Shown here piece by piece: positions 49,856 to 61,942 of a stretch of 64,000 nucleotides of DNA. How positions within the stretch are numbered: position 1 is the first letter of the stretch; each line of letters begins with the position of its first letter. Both the position numbers and the translations under genes were made by a program. The stretch is from Deinococcus koreensis. GTDB taxonomy: Bacteria > Deinococcota > Deinococci > Deinococcales > Deinococcaceae. The notes under the pieces are model-generated. The model saw only the letters and a list, made by a program, of their open reading frames with translations, ran no database searches and was not told the DNA's origin. The stretch spans positions 3,106,501 through 3,170,500 of the forward strand of contig NZ_PPPD01000001.1 in NCBI RefSeq assembly GCF_002901445.1, given 5' to 3'.

Positions 49856-50390
49856 TCTCAGGGTTTCCAGGCCGCCCAGGCCGAACCCGGTGCTGGACTC
49901 CACCTCTCCCACGGCATTTCCTTGATGGAGCGACATCCATATCCCCAGTGGTTTGGACAGTCTTGGAGTGAGTCTCTTTTCGAATGCGATCGAAACGAGT
50001 TTCTACTACGAAGTTAAAGTGATCCTGCGACATCCAAGACCCCTCACCCTTCCGCCGCGTTGCGGCTCCCTCTGCTTCGCAGGTCTTCGACTCCCTCTCC
50101 CCAGGGGAGGCTCGCAGAGCTGCGAAGCAGAGGGTTGGGGTGAGGGGTCTGCTGATGGCGACTCCGCCATGTCTCGCCATCACTTCAGTCCCGTATCAGC
50201 CCCTCCCACCTTATGGGGAAGGCTGGGACTCGGCGAGCTGCACAGCAGAGGGGGGCGACGCAGATGGCGTCCCAGACAGCAGGAACCGAATTGTTCAGTG
50301 ATGGTGTGAAGAGACTGTCCGGATCATTGATCAAGCTCGCCAGTCCGCTCCACCTCTCCGACTGACTTCAGGGCTCGGCTAAACTTCGTT
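49856..50390. other. Intergenic region with a hairpin repeat element
   Basis: No gene is recognisable in these 535 bases. They contain an AT-richer segment (49920-50030) and the inverted-repeat element at 50037-50150. Confidence 0.55.
50037..50150. repeat. Long imperfect hairpin element
   Basis: Ends AGACCCCTCACCC and its complement are about 114 bp apart. Inside, CCCTCTGCTTCGCAG (50068-50082) and its exact complement (50120-50134) form a second arm, and CTCCCC-A-GGGGAG forms the tip. The CCTCTGCTTCGCAG motif recurs at 12871-12884. It looks like a small palindromic repeat or MITE remnant. Confidence 0.6.
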
Positions 50391-50771
50391 TCAGGGCTGA
50401 ACCTCGTACAGTTCGACCTGGCGCAGCACCACCCCGCCGAACGACAGCACGGCCCGGTAGGCGCCCTTCTGGGGAGCGTCCAGCCGGAAGCTCGCGCGGC
50501 GCTGGGCGGCGTCCAGGTACACCGAGTCCTGGCCCAGGCTGCGGCTGCCGTCGAACCACTGCACCCTCAGGTAATCCGGTTCGAAGCGGCCGTCCACCTG
50601 CGCCTGCACGGTCAGGACGTCTCCCTGGCGCACCAGGGTCGCGGTGGTCACCCGAACCGGCAGGGCCACCTCGACCGGCGTGGGCACAGCGGGCACGAAG
50701 GCGTACCGGCAGGCCGTGAGCGGCGCGGCGAGCAGGCACAGCAGGGTCAGACGGAGCGCGGGGCGCAGCAT
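50391..50771 (-). CDS. Small lipoprotein, unknown
   Basis: I do not recognise this 126-residue protein. It has a lipoprotein signal (lipobox LTAC, Cys about 21) and then an all-beta domain with alternating hydrophobic residues, resembling an Ig-like or jelly-roll fold ([19 protein letters not shown]). It should sit on the outside of the membrane. A leaderless promoter (TAGCAT, 6 nt before ATG) drives it. Confidence 0.65.
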   Translation of the reverse strand: MLRPALRLTLLCLLAAPLTACRYAFVPAVPTPVEVALPVRVTTATLVRQGDVLTVQAQVDGRFEPDYLRVQWFDGSRSLGQDSVYLDAAQRRASFRLDAPQKGAYRAVLSFGGVVLRQVELYEVQP

Positions 50772-50777
50772 GGGGCC

Positions 50778-50783
50778 ATGCTA
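50778..50783 (-). promoter_or_regulatory. -10 box TAGCAT, leaderless start
   Basis: On the minus strand TAGCAT lies 6 nt before the ATG at 50771. Confidence 0.55.
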
Positions 50784-50821
50784 ACGCCCGCGAGATGTGA
50801 AGCCCGGCCCGCTGCCGCTGT

Positions 50822-51712
50822 TCAGCGCAGGCGGTGGGCCTCGATGAAGCCGATGACGGCCTGCCGGGTGCCGCCCAGCAGGGTCAGCGGGCGGGCCATC
50901 GCCGCGATGATGGTGATGTGGTTCAGGCGGGGCAGCACGGTGCGCGTGACCGGCACCCCGGCCTTCTTCAGCGCGGCTTCCATGTTGATGGCGTTCTGCG
51001 GATAGACGGTCGTATCGTTGGCGGCCACCAGCAGCAGGTGGGGCGGCGCGTCCGGCCGCACGTGGCGGTCGGGCATCACCTGATCCGGCGTGGCGCCCTC
51101 GGGGAAGGCGCGGCGGCTGGCGAACTCGCGGAAGTCGTAGGAATAGGGCCCGGCGATCCCGATCACGCCGCGCACCGCCGAGACCGGCACTCCCGCCTCG
51201 CGCAGCCAGCGCTCGTTGTCGACCATCTCGACCGCGTTGAAGGCGCCGGCCGAGTGCCCGGAGACGAACAGGTTCTCCGGATTGCCGCCGAAGGACTTCG
51301 CCCGCTCGCGCAACACCTTGAGGGCCTGAGCGGCGTCCTGCACGTAGGTGGGATAGCGGTTCTTCGGCGCCAGGCGGTAGCTCATGACCGCGGTCACGTA
51401 GCCGGCGCGGGCCAGCGACTCGCCCACGAACTTGTGGCCGTCCTTGTCCCCGCCCTCCCAGGAGCCGCCGTGGATGAACAGCACCACCGGCGCGCCCTGG
51501 GCGTTCTGCGGCGCGTACACGTCCATGCGGTTGCGGCCGTCCGGGCCGTAGGGCACGTTCTGGGTCACGGTCAGGCCGCTGGTCGAGACGGCGCGGTTCA
51601 GCGTGTCCTGGGCGCTCTGCTGTGAGCAGGCGGCCAGGGTCAGGCCCAGCGTCAGGGCGCCGGCGGCGAACAGGAGAGGTCGGGGCAGCGTGGTCTTGGA
51701 GCAGAGCTTCAT
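50822..51712 (-). CDS. Alpha/beta-hydrolase lipoprotein (carboxylesterase-like)
   Basis: This 296-residue protein has a lipoprotein signal (lipobox LAAC). Its hydrolase domain resembles the BD-FAE/HSL-type esterases: oxyanion-hole HGG in [15 protein letters not shown], the nucleophile in [14 protein letters not shown] (Ser near 158), an Asp in AANDTTVYP and the His in [10 protein letters not shown]. It probably hydrolyses an ester outside the cell. A leaderless promoter precedes it. Confidence 0.82.
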   Translation of the reverse strand: MKLCSKTTLPRPLLFAAGALTLGLTLAACSQQSAQDTLNRAVSTSGLTVTQNVPYGPDGRNRMDVYAPQNAQGAPVVLFIHGGSWEGGDKDGHKFVGESLARAGYVTAVMSYRLAPKNRYPTYVQDAAQALKVLRERAKSFGGNPENLFVSGHSAGAFNAVEMVDNERWLREAGVPVSAVRGVIGIAGPYSYDFREFASRRAFPEGATPDQVMPDRHVRPDAPPHLLLVAANDTTVYPQNAINMEAALKKAGVPVTRTVLPRLNHITIIAAMARPLTLLGGTRQAVIGFIEAHRLR

Positions 51713-51718
51713 GGGCTC

Positions 51719-51724
51719 AGGCTA
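51719..51724 (-). promoter_or_regulatory. -10 box TAGCCT, leaderless start
   Basis: On the minus strand TAGCCT lies 6 nt before the ATG at 51712. Confidence 0.6.
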
Positions 51725-51837
51725 GAGCGCCGCCGCCGGGGCCACCTCACAGCAGCCCACAGTCCGCCTTGACCGTCCGTTGACCCACGGCCGGGCGCAG
51801 GGGTGCAGTCCCACACTCCGCAACGGGTCGGCCGCGC

Positions 51838-51843
51838 TAGCCT
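51838..51843 (+). promoter_or_regulatory. -10 box TAGCCT, leaderless GTG start
   Basis: TAGCCT lies 7 nt before the GTG at 51851 of the lycopene cyclase gene. Confidence 0.6.
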
Positions 51844-51850
51844 GCCCCGA

Positions 51851-53383
51851 GTGACCGACACCGCCCCACAGCCCACCCGGCCACCGCGCGAAGGGCCACC
51901 GCCTGGTGGGCCGGGGCCGACCGACGTGCTGATTATCGGAGGCGGCCCCGCCGCGCTGGCGCTGGCCGCCGAGCTGTGTGCCCGGCAGCTGAGCGTGCGC
52001 GTGGTCGCGCCCCATGCGCCCACCCCCTTCCGGCCCACCTACGGCGCCTGGCTGGACGCCCTGCCCGCCTGGGCCCAGGCCTGCGCGGCCCAGGTCTGGA
52101 CAGACGTGCGGGTCTACACCGGCCCCAAGCCCACGCCCCTGCTGCGTCCCTACGCCCTGCTGGACAACGCCCGCCTGCTCCGGGCGCTGCTGGAACGTGC
52201 CGGAGAGGGCCTGCACTGGACGCTGGGAACGGTGCGGACGGTCGATGTGGACGCCAGGGGGCCGGGCGGCGCGGCGGTCGTCCACGGCGCCGGGGGAGAG
52301 CGCTGGCCTGCCCGCGTGGTCGTGGACGCCTCCGGCCACGGCGCCGTGGTCAACCCGCTGCAGTTTCCGGGCGGCCCCGCCTTCCAGACCGCCTTCGGGC
52401 TGGTGGCCCGCTTCAGGCGGCCTCCCATCGCCCCCGGCGCGATGGTCTGGATGGACTACCGGGGCCCGGCACACCCGCCCCGCCTGCCCACCTTCCTGTA
52501 CGCCATGCACCTCGGCGGCGACCGCTACTTCGTCGAGGAGACCAGCCTGATCGCGCGCCCCGCCCCGGATCGCGGCTTTCTGGAACGCCGCCTGCGGGCC
52601 CGCCTGGAGGAAGCGGGGACGCCCCCCCACCAGACCGAGTCCAGCGAGTGGGTCGCCTTTCCCATGAACGCGGCCGCTCCTGCCCCCGGCCCGGTGCTGG
52701 CCTTCGGCGCGGCGGCCGGGCTGGTGCATCCCATCAGCGGCTTTCAGGTGTCGGGCGCGCTGCAGGACGCTCCGGTGGTGGCCCAGGCGCTCGCCCAGGC
52801 CCTGGCCTCCGGCACGGACGCGGCGCAGGCCGGCTGGGACGCCCTGTGGCCGCCGGAACGCCGCGCGGCCCGCGACCTGCATCTGCTGGGCGTGCGCGCC
52901 CTGCTGGCCCTGCCGGGGGATGCCCTGCCCGCCTTCTTCCAGAGTTTCTTCCGGCTGGGCGCGCCCCAGTGGCAGGCGTTCCTCGATCCCCGCACGCCGA
53001 CCGGCCCGCTGGCCCGCACCATGCTACAGGTGTTCGCCGGCGCGCCCTGGAGCGTGCGCCGCCCCCTGGCCGCGGCCGGAGTGGCCGACGCGGGCGTGAG
53101 CGTGCGCGCCCTGAGCGCGGCGATGAAGAGACCTTCCCCGCCCTCCCACCTATCTCCTGCAGCGGCGCGGCACCCTGGAGCCATGACCAGATCCATGGAC
53201 GCCCAGCACGACGACGCCACCCTGCAGCGCGAAGACCTCGACCAGACCGAGACCGTTGAGGAGGGGATGCAGGGCTCGACCGGCAGCACGGACGCCAACG
53301 GCCTCGACCCCCAGGCCGACCAGCAGGAGAAATTCCAGGAGTTGCGGGACAATCTCGCGCCGCTGGCCGGGCAGCAGGAGTAG
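51851..53383 (+). CDS. crtLm: Lycopene beta-cyclase, with in-frame C-terminal extension
   Basis: This 510-residue flavoprotein has an FAD loop (VLIIGGGPAALALAAEL) near residue 30 and the plant-type cyclase signature FLYAMHLGGDRYFVEETSL near 215. It would cyclise one end of lycopene in deinoxanthin-type carotenoid synthesis. The cyclase body ends at about residue 430. The frame then runs, without a stop, through MKRPSPPSHLSP into an acidic, Gln/Asp-rich tail of about 65 residues that looks like an independent small protein (ATG 53183). Whether the tail is really fused is unclear. GTG 51851 has a leaderless -10 box. Confidence 0.85.
   Translation: MTDTAPQPTRPPREGPPPGGPGPTDVLIIGGGPAALALAAELCARQLSVRVVAPHAPTPFRPTYGAWLDALPAWAQACAAQVWTDVRVYTGPKPTPLLRPYALLDNARLLRALLERAGEGLHWTLGTVRTVDVDARGPGGAAVVHGAGGERWPARVVVDASGHGAVVNPLQFPGGPAFQTAFGLVARFRRPPIAPGAMVWMDYRGPAHPPRLPTFLYAMHLGGDRYFVEETSLIARPAPDRGFLERRLRARLEEAGTPPHQTESSEWVAFPMNAAAPAPGPVLAFGAAAGLVHPISGFQVSGALQDAPVVAQALAQALASGTDAAQAGWDALWPPERRAARDLHLLGVRALLALPGDALPAFFQSFFRLGAPQWQAFLDPRTPTGPLARTMLQVFAGAPWSVRRPLAAAGVADAGVSVRALSAAMKRPSPPSHLSPAAARHPGAMTRSMDAQHDDATLQREDLDQTETVEEGMQGSTGSTDANGLDPQADQQEKFQELRDNLAPLAGQQE
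53183..53383 (+). CDS. Possible separate small acidic protein
   Basis: ATG 53183, five bases after GGAG, opens a 66-residue acidic, Gln-rich frame in the same phase as the lycopene cyclase. It lacks the Trp/Leu-rich texture of the cyclase and looks like a stand-alone hydrophilic protein. It may be translated separately, as the tail of the cyclase, or both. Confidence 0.45.
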   Translation: MTRSMDAQHDDATLQREDLDQTETVEEGMQGSTGSTDANGLDPQADQQEKFQELRDNLAPLAGQQE

Positions 53384-53386
53384 GCG

Positions 53387-53392
53387 CATACT
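53387..53392 (+). promoter_or_regulatory. -10 box CATACT, leaderless start
   Basis: CATACT lies 6 nt before the ATG at 53399. The first base departs from TANNNT. Confidence 0.35.
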
Positions 53393-53398
53393 GGCCGC

Positions 53399-54064
53399 AT
53401 GTCCCTGCTCGACATGATCGGCCCTGTCATGATCGGCCCCAGTTCCAGCCACACGGCGGGGGCCTGCCGTCTGGGCCTGGTGGCCCACCACCTGCTGGGC
53501 GAGGCACCCCGGCAGGCGACCATCGGCCTGCACGCCAGCTTCGCCAAGACTGGGCGTGGCCACGGCACGCATCTGGCGCTGGTCGCGGGCTTGCTGGGCT
53601 ACCGGCCCGACGACGCCCGGCTGCCCCACGCCTTTCAGGAGGCCCAGGCGGCCGGGCTGAACTGCGAGTTCCGCGACGTCGACCTGGGGGACGTCCACCC
53701 GAATACCGCGCACATCGACCTGCGGGGCGAGCAGCAGCGGCTCACCCTGCAGGGCAGCAGCACGGGCGGCGGCGTGATCCAGGTCAGCCAGGTTCAGGGG
53801 CTGGGCGTCAACTTCAGCGGGGCCAGCCCCACCGTGCTGCTGCGCTACACCGACGCCGTGGGCATGATCGCCCGCATCGCCAGCACGGTCGCCGCCGACG
53901 GGGTGAACATCGCCACGCTGACCTGTACCCGCGAGACGCGCGGGGGCCAGGCGCTGCTGGCGATCGAACTCGATCAGGCGCTGAGTGCCGAGGCCCTGGC
54001 GTTCCTGAACCGCTGGCCGGACGTGAACTGGGTGCGGATGCTGCCGAAACTGATGGACGGCTGA
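53399..54064 (+). CDS. sdaAB: L-serine dehydratase, beta subunit
   Basis: This 221-residue subunit is the ACT-domain half of a two-chain iron-sulfur serine dehydratase that converts serine to pyruvate and ammonia. It opens with [22 protein letters not shown], the family hallmark, and ends with an ACT domain ([26 protein letters not shown]). The alpha subunit gene lies 7.9 kb away at 61943, with the hut genes between. Confidence 0.9.
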   Translation: MSLLDMIGPVMIGPSSSHTAGACRLGLVAHHLLGEAPRQATIGLHASFAKTGRGHGTHLALVAGLLGYRPDDARLPHAFQEAQAAGLNCEFRDVDLGDVHPNTAHIDLRGEQQRLTLQGSSTGGGVIQVSQVQGLGVNFSGASPTVLLRYTDAVGMIARIASTVAADGVNIATLTCTRETRGGQALLAIELDQALSAEALAFLNRWPDVNWVRMLPKLMDG

Positions 54065-54083
54065 GCGCCGGGTCGCTGCCGCC

Positions 54084-54818
54084 CTAGCGGTGGCCCAGCG
54101 CCCAGCTCACCTCGGCGGCGGCGTCCTGCAGGGCGCGCAGCAGGGTGTCGTGTTCCCTCAGGCGTGGCGTGGGCAGGCTCAGGCCCAGCGCGGCCAGCAC
54201 GGCGTTCCCCTCACCCCGGATCGGCGCGGCGAGGCTGCTGGTGCCCGTCGCCCATTCGTCCTGGCTGTGCGCGTGGCCGTGCGCCCGGAGGCGCGCGGTC
54301 TCGGCCTGCCACTGTTCGGGCGTGGTCAGCGTGCGCGACGTGAGGGCCGGGGCCGGCTGCGGGAGGGGCTGTCCGGCCAGCGCCAGCAGCAGCTTGCCGC
54401 TCGCGGTGGCGTGGGCCGGGAGTTCGAAGTCGAGTTCACCGGCCACCGGCGGCCCGTCCCGTCCCTGTACCGAGCGGGCCACGCACAGCACGCGGTCTCC
54501 GTCCAGTACGCACAGGAAGGCCAGCAGGTGGGTGCCGCGCGCTAGGCGCTCCATCGCCTCGTGGGCCGGGGCGTACCAGGGCAGCGAGCCGTACAGGGCG
54601 CTGCTCAGCTTCAGCAGGCGCCAGCCCAGGCGGTAGCGGCCCCGCCCCACCCGGCTCAGCAGCCCGGCCGCGGCCAGCGTGCTCAGGCCCTCGTGGACGG
54701 TGGAGGTCGGCTGGCCCAGGTGCCGCGCCAGATCGCTCAGCGACCACTCGCTGCGGTCGGCGTCGAAGAGGGAGAGCAGCCGCACAGCCTGATCGACGGT
54801 GGCGTGGGTGCGCGGCAT
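54084..54818 (-). CDS. IclR family regulator
   Basis: This 244-residue regulator has an N-terminal winged helix (TVDQAVRLLSLFDADRSEWSLSDLARHLGQPTSTVHEGLSTLAAAGLL) and an IclR effector domain (ATASGKLLLALAG, GTSSLAAPIRG). It is divergent from hutU, and a 17-bp palindrome lies between them, so it probably represses the hut genes in response to histidine or urocanate. It has a leaderless promoter (TACAGT, 6 nt before ATG). Confidence 0.87.
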   Translation of the reverse strand: MPRTHATVDQAVRLLSLFDADRSEWSLSDLARHLGQPTSTVHEGLSTLAAAGLLSRVGRGRYRLGWRLLKLSSALYGSLPWYAPAHEAMERLARGTHLLAFLCVLDGDRVLCVARSVQGRDGPPVAGELDFELPAHATASGKLLLALAGQPLPQPAPALTSRTLTTPEQWQAETARLRAHGHAHSQDEWATGTSSLAAPIRGEGNAVLAALGLSLPTPRLREHDTLLRALQDAAAEVSWALGHR

Positions 54819-54824
54819 GGGGCC

Positions 54825-54830
54825 ACTGTA
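54825..54830 (-). promoter_or_regulatory. -10 box TACAGT, leaderless start
   Basis: On the minus strand TACAGT lies 6 nt before the ATG at 54818. The palindrome at 54849-54865 covers the -35 position of this promoter. Confidence 0.6.
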
Positions 54831-54848
54831 CCGGCTCTCGGCCCAGCT

Positions 54849-54865
54849 TTCCGGATAATCCGGAA
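54849..54865. promoter_or_regulatory. Palindromic operator between IclR gene and hutU
   Basis: TTCCGGATAATCCGGAA is a perfect 17-bp palindrome (8-bp arms, central A), placed between the divergent starts. It overlaps the -35 area of the IclR gene and lies about 72 bp before the hutU ATG. It is a good candidate for the IclR site controlling both. Confidence 0.7.
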
Positions 54866-54936
54866 GATCCGCTGGCGGCCCGCCGCGGCGGGGAGGACGA
54901 TGCGTGCACCTCACCCCGCGTCTCCCAGGAGTGCCC

Positions 54937-56640
<1,704 letters not shown>

Positions 56641-56644
56641 GGGC

Positions 56645-57241
56645 ATGGGGAAACGAGTCTCGATGGCCCTGGTGTTGATCCTCAGCGGTCAGGTCAGCGC
56701 CCAGGAACGAGGCTTCGATCCTCGCCTGGCGGTGACCCTGACCACCATGTCGGGCAAGGTCGTGGAGATCAGGGGGCCCGAGATCATCACCGGGGCTGAC
56801 GCCGATCTCGACTACAGGTGGGGGCCACCCACTGTGCAGGCGAACAGAACCGGCAAGTTCGTGGCTGTCCATTACTCTGGAAACAAGGCTCCCTGGTGGG
56901 CTTCCGAGGTCTATCTCGTTCGTCCCGATGGTCGGGTAGATCGGTTGAGGAACGACGCTGTTTTCAAAGTCACTTGGACTGTTGACGGCAGCTACCTGAT
57001 TGGGTTCGGCGACAACACGCTCACGATATGGAACGTGAGTGGTGGCTTGCGGCAGGTCGCCTTTCAGGACATCCGCGCCTTCAATTACTCCTCCAAGAAC
57101 GAGATCTGTCTCAACCTGGCCTGGTATAGCCCGACCACAGGGCAACCCAGCCGCACAACCGAAGTTCACCTCGCGGTGCCCTCGCTGACCCGGATTTTCG
57201 AGAAAGACACGGATGGTCAGCAGACTTGTGAGGCCCCTTGA
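56645..57241 (+). CDS. Secreted protein of unknown function inside the hut operon
   Basis: I do not recognise this 198-residue protein. Residues 1-18 form a signal peptide with cleavage expected after QVSA. The rest is beta-rich with repeated W-x(n)-D/G patterns (YLVRPDGRVDRLR, KVTWTVDGSYLIGFGDNTLTIWN) that resemble a small propeller or WD-like strand set. Its GC content is visibly lower than that of hutU or hutG. It is placed 4 nt after the hutU stop and 1 nt before the hutG ATG. An earlier in-frame GTG at 56630 overlaps hutU. Confidence 0.6.
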   Translation: MGKRVSMALVLILSGQVSAQERGFDPRLAVTLTTMSGKVVEIRGPEIITGADADLDYRWGPPTVQANRTGKFVAVHYSGNKAPWWASEVYLVRPDGRVDRLRNDAVFKVTWTVDGSYLIGFGDNTLTIWNVSGGLRQVAFQDIRAFNYSSKNEICLNLAWYSPTTGQPSRTTEVHLAVPSLTRIFEKDTDGQQTCEAP

Positions 57242-57242
57242 G

Positions 57243-58181
57243 ATGACCATCCCTCCCCACCTGCCCTACGGCGGGATTCCCACTTTTGCCCGCGCGCCCA
57301 TCGTGGAGCCCGGGGGCGAATGGCGGGCGAACGTCGCGGTGCTGGGCATCCCGTTCGACCTCGCCCTGGGCTTCCGGCCCGGTGCCCGTTTCGCGCCGCG
57401 GGCCCTGCGGGAGGCCAGTCTGCGCTGGGTGCCGCCCCTGACCGGCCTGGACGGCGTGACCCGGCTCTCGGGCGTCACTTTTGCCGACGCGGGCGACGTC
57501 GTGCTGCCTAGCCTGGAGCCCGAGCTGGCCCGGCAGCGGATCAGCGCGGCGGCGGAACAGGTGCGGGATCAGTGCAGCCTTCCGGTGTTCCTGGGCGGCG
57601 ACCACAGCGTCACGTATCCGATCCTGCGCGCCTTCGCGGGCGTACCCGATCTGCACATCCTGCAACTGGACGCCCACCTGGATTTCACGGACGTCCGCAA
57701 CGACACGAGCTACAGCAACTCCAGCCCCTTCCGGCGGGCCAGCGAGGCCCTGCCGAACCTCGTGCACATCACGACCATTGGCCTGCGCGGCCTGCGCTTC
57801 GACCCGGAGGCGGTCGCGGCAGCGCGGGCACGCGGGCACGCCCTGATCCCCATGACGGACGTGGGCGCCGACCTTCCGGGCGTACTGGCCCAGCTGCCTC
57901 GCGGGAAGAATCTGTACCTCAGCGTGGACGTGGACGGCTTCGACCCCGGCGTCCTCCCCGGCACCAGCAGCCCCGAACCGGACGGCCTGACCTACGCGCA
58001 GGGCATGGCGATCCTGGCCGCAGCGGCGCGGCACAACACCATCGTGGGCCTGGACGTGGTGGAACTGGCCCCGAACCTCGACCCCAGCGGCCGGAGCGAA
58101 CTGCTGGCCGCCCGGCTGATCATGGAGACGCTGTGCGCCGTGGACGAGTCCGACTCCGCACAGCCCGGGTGGAAGCCATGA
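57243..58181 (+). CDS. hutG: Formimidoylglutamase (arginase family)
   Basis: This 312-residue enzyme belongs to the ureohydrolases with a di-manganese site: GGDHSVTYP, DAHLDF and SVDVDGFDPGVLPGT supply the metal ligands. In a hut cluster it most likely hydrolyses formimidoylglutamate to glutamate and formamide. Sequence alone cannot exclude agmatinase. It starts one base after the unknown gene and its TGA overlaps the hutI ATG. Confidence 0.88.
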   Translation: MTIPPHLPYGGIPTFARAPIVEPGGEWRANVAVLGIPFDLALGFRPGARFAPRALREASLRWVPPLTGLDGVTRLSGVTFADAGDVVLPSLEPELARQRISAAAEQVRDQCSLPVFLGGDHSVTYPILRAFAGVPDLHILQLDAHLDFTDVRNDTSYSNSSPFRRASEALPNLVHITTIGLRGLRFDPEAVAAARARGHALIPMTDVGADLPGVLAQLPRGKNLYLSVDVDGFDPGVLPGTSSPEPDGLTYAQGMAILAAAARHNTIVGLDVVELAPNLDPSGRSELLAARLIMETLCAVDESDSAQPGWKP

Positions 58182-59383
58182 CTGGCACCGGAACGCTGTT
58201 CACGAACATCGGCCAGCTCGTCACCCCGGCAGCCGGCGTGCAGCGTGGCGCGGCGATGCGCGACCTGAACGTCACTCGCGACGCGGCGCTGCTGGTGCAG
58301 GACGGCGTGATCCGCTGGGCCGGGCCGCGCGCCGACGCCCCGGCCAGCCCGGACGAGCACGACCTGGGCGGCGTGGCCGTCGTTCCGGGGCTCGTCGATC
58401 CGCACACGCACGCGGTCTGGGCGGGGGATCGCCTGGCGGATTTCGAGGCGCGCATCGCTGGCGTTCCGTACGAGGAGATTCTCGCGCGGGGCGGGGGCAT
58501 CCGCTCCTCGATGCGGGCGACCGGCGCGGCCAGCGTGGACGACCTCGTGACCCTGGCCCGGCCCCGCCTGCAGGCCCTGCGGCACTCCGGCGCCACGACG
58601 GTGGAGGTCAAGAGCGGGTACGGGATGGAGTTTGGCGCTGAATCGAGGATGCTGCGGGCCATCCGTGATCTCCAGGCTGAATTTCAGCTCGTCCCCACGC
58701 TGCTGATCCACGTCCCTCCCACGGAGGACAGGGCGGAGTACGTGCAGGCAGTGTGCCACGACCTCATCCCCAGCGTGGCGCGTGAGGGACTGGCCGCTGC
58801 CGTGGACGTGTTCACCGAGCGCGAGGCGTTCACGGTGAACGAAACCCGCGCCATCCTCCAGGCGGGGAAGGCCAACGGCCTGCACGTCAAAATTCATGCC
58901 GACCAGTTCCACGCCATCGGTGGCACCGAACTCGCCTGCGAGCTGGGCGCCCTGAGCGTGGATCACCTGGAGGCCAGCGGCCCCGCGCAGATCGCCGCGC
59001 TGGCCGCGTCGAGCACCGTGGCGACCCTGCTGCCGGGCGTCAGCCTGCACCTGGGACTGCCGGCGGCGCCGGGCCGCGCCCTGATCGACGCGGGCGCGGC
59101 CGTGGCGGTCGGCACCGACCTGAATCCCGGCTCATCTCCGCTGTACAGCGCTCAGATGGCCCTGGCCCTCGCGGTGCGCCTGTGCGGGCTGACTCCCGCC
59201 GAGGCCCTGTGCGCCGCCACCGTGAACGCGGCCGCTGCGCTGGGCCTCGCCGACCGGGGCGCCCTCGTGCCCGGCCAGCGGGCCGATTTCCTCGCCCTGC
59301 ACAGTGCCGACTGGCGCGACCTGCCCTATACGCTGGGGGCCAGTTCAGTGCGAAGCGTCTTCGTCGGCGGCACTGCACTCTGA
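58178..59383 (+). CDS. hutI: Imidazolonepropionase
   Basis: This 401-residue metal-dependent amidohydrolase opens imidazolonepropionate to formimidoylglutamate. Metal-binding HTH in LVDPHTHAVWAGDR, then GIRSSM, TTVEVKSGYG, KIHADQFH and GTDLNPGSSP are all present. The ATG overlaps the hutG stop (ATGA). Confidence 0.94.
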   Translation: MTGTGTLFTNIGQLVTPAAGVQRGAAMRDLNVTRDAALLVQDGVIRWAGPRADAPASPDEHDLGGVAVVPGLVDPHTHAVWAGDRLADFEARIAGVPYEEILARGGGIRSSMRATGAASVDDLVTLARPRLQALRHSGATTVEVKSGYGMEFGAESRMLRAIRDLQAEFQLVPTLLIHVPPTEDRAEYVQAVCHDLIPSVAREGLAAAVDVFTEREAFTVNETRAILQAGKANGLHVKIHADQFHAIGGTELACELGALSVDHLEASGPAQIAALAASSTVATLLPGVSLHLGLPAAPGRALIDAGAAVAVGTDLNPGSSPLYSAQMALALAVRLCGLTPAEALCAATVNAAAALGLADRGALVPGQRADFLALHSADWRDLPYTLGASSVRSVFVGGTAL

Positions 59384-59443
59384 TCTCTTTCCATCACCCA
59401 TCAACTATCAACCTTCCCCCATCCCCCCTCCGAAGGAGCCCCC

Positions 59444-60970
<1,527 letters not shown>

Positions 60971-61062
60971 GTCCGTTCCGGCGGGCACGGCGAGGGGAGT
61001 AGCCTGGAGTCATCTTCCATCAGGGCGGCGTGCCCAGGCCTGCCGCCAAAGGCAGGTTGGAC

Positions 61063-61797
61063 ATGCGAACTCTGACGAACAACGCGCTGGCCGGCGGTCT
61101 TCTGGGCGTGGGGCTGGGGGGCGTGTTCCTTGTGGCCCTGGCGACGCCCGCCACATCGGCGGCGGCTGATCCGCTGGCCACCCAGGTCAAATCCGGCGCC
61201 GCGGTCTACGCGAAAAGCTGCCAGGGCTGCCACGGCGACAAGCTGCAGGGTGTCCGTGGCCCGGCGCTGCTGGGCGCGGGCCTGCTGGCGAAATACGCGG
61301 GCGGCACGCACACGCTCGCCGACCTGCACACCAAGGTCTCCAAGACCATGCCCAAGAACGCGCCCGCCAGCCTGAAGCCCCAGCAGTATCTGGACGTGGT
61401 GGCGTTCCTGTTCGACCGCAACGGCGTGGCCCTCCCCAAGACCGGCCTGACCCGCGCCAGCTTGACCCAGCCGGCCGTGAAGGCGGCGGCCGCCACCCCG
61501 CGCGCCACCCAGGTGCAGGCGGGCGCGGCGGTGTTCGCCAGCAGCTGTCAGGGCTGCCACGGAGCGACCCTGCAGGGCGGGCGCGCGCCTGAGCTGCTGG
61601 GCACGGACTTTATCTCCAAGTGGACGACGGCCGGCGAGCTGCACGGGCTGGTGTCCAAAGCCATGCCCATGAACGCGCCGGGCACCCTCAGCGAGCAGCA
61701 GTATCTGGACGTCGTGGCGTTCCTCCTCGACCGCAACAAGGTCGCCGGCGGCCCCGCCGCGCTGAGTGCCAAGGATCTGGCGACCCCGCTGAAATAG
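61063..61797 (+). CDS. Diheme cytochrome c with duplicated domain
   Basis: This 244-residue exported protein has an uncleaved or cleaved N-terminal signal helix (residues about 8-30) and two cytochrome c domains in tandem. Each has a CxxCH heme site, CQGCHG, near residues 53-58 and 162-167. The two halves share [12 protein letters not shown] and a K-S-K-x-MP methionine stretch, so they come from an internal duplication. It would shuttle electrons in the periplasm; the partner is unknown. ATG 61063 is chosen over GTG 61030. Confidence 0.83.
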   Translation: MRTLTNNALAGGLLGVGLGGVFLVALATPATSAAADPLATQVKSGAAVYAKSCQGCHGDKLQGVRGPALLGAGLLAKYAGGTHTLADLHTKVSKTMPKNAPASLKPQQYLDVVAFLFDRNGVALPKTGLTRASLTQPAVKAAAATPRATQVQAGAAVFASSCQGCHGATLQGGRAPELLGTDFISKWTTAGELHGLVSKAMPMNAPGTLSEQQYLDVVAFLLDRNKVAGGPAALSAKDLATPLK

Positions 61798-61942
61798 TCT
61801 GGGAGGCGTCGGGCGCATCCCGGGCGGGTGGGCCGGGAACGCGGGTCAGCATTGTGGGACAGAGGAAGGGCTGGGGCGGGCCGACCCGCTAAGCTATTCG
61901 TCTAGACCACTGCCCCAGAGTTCCGCTGCCGAGGTTGCGCCC

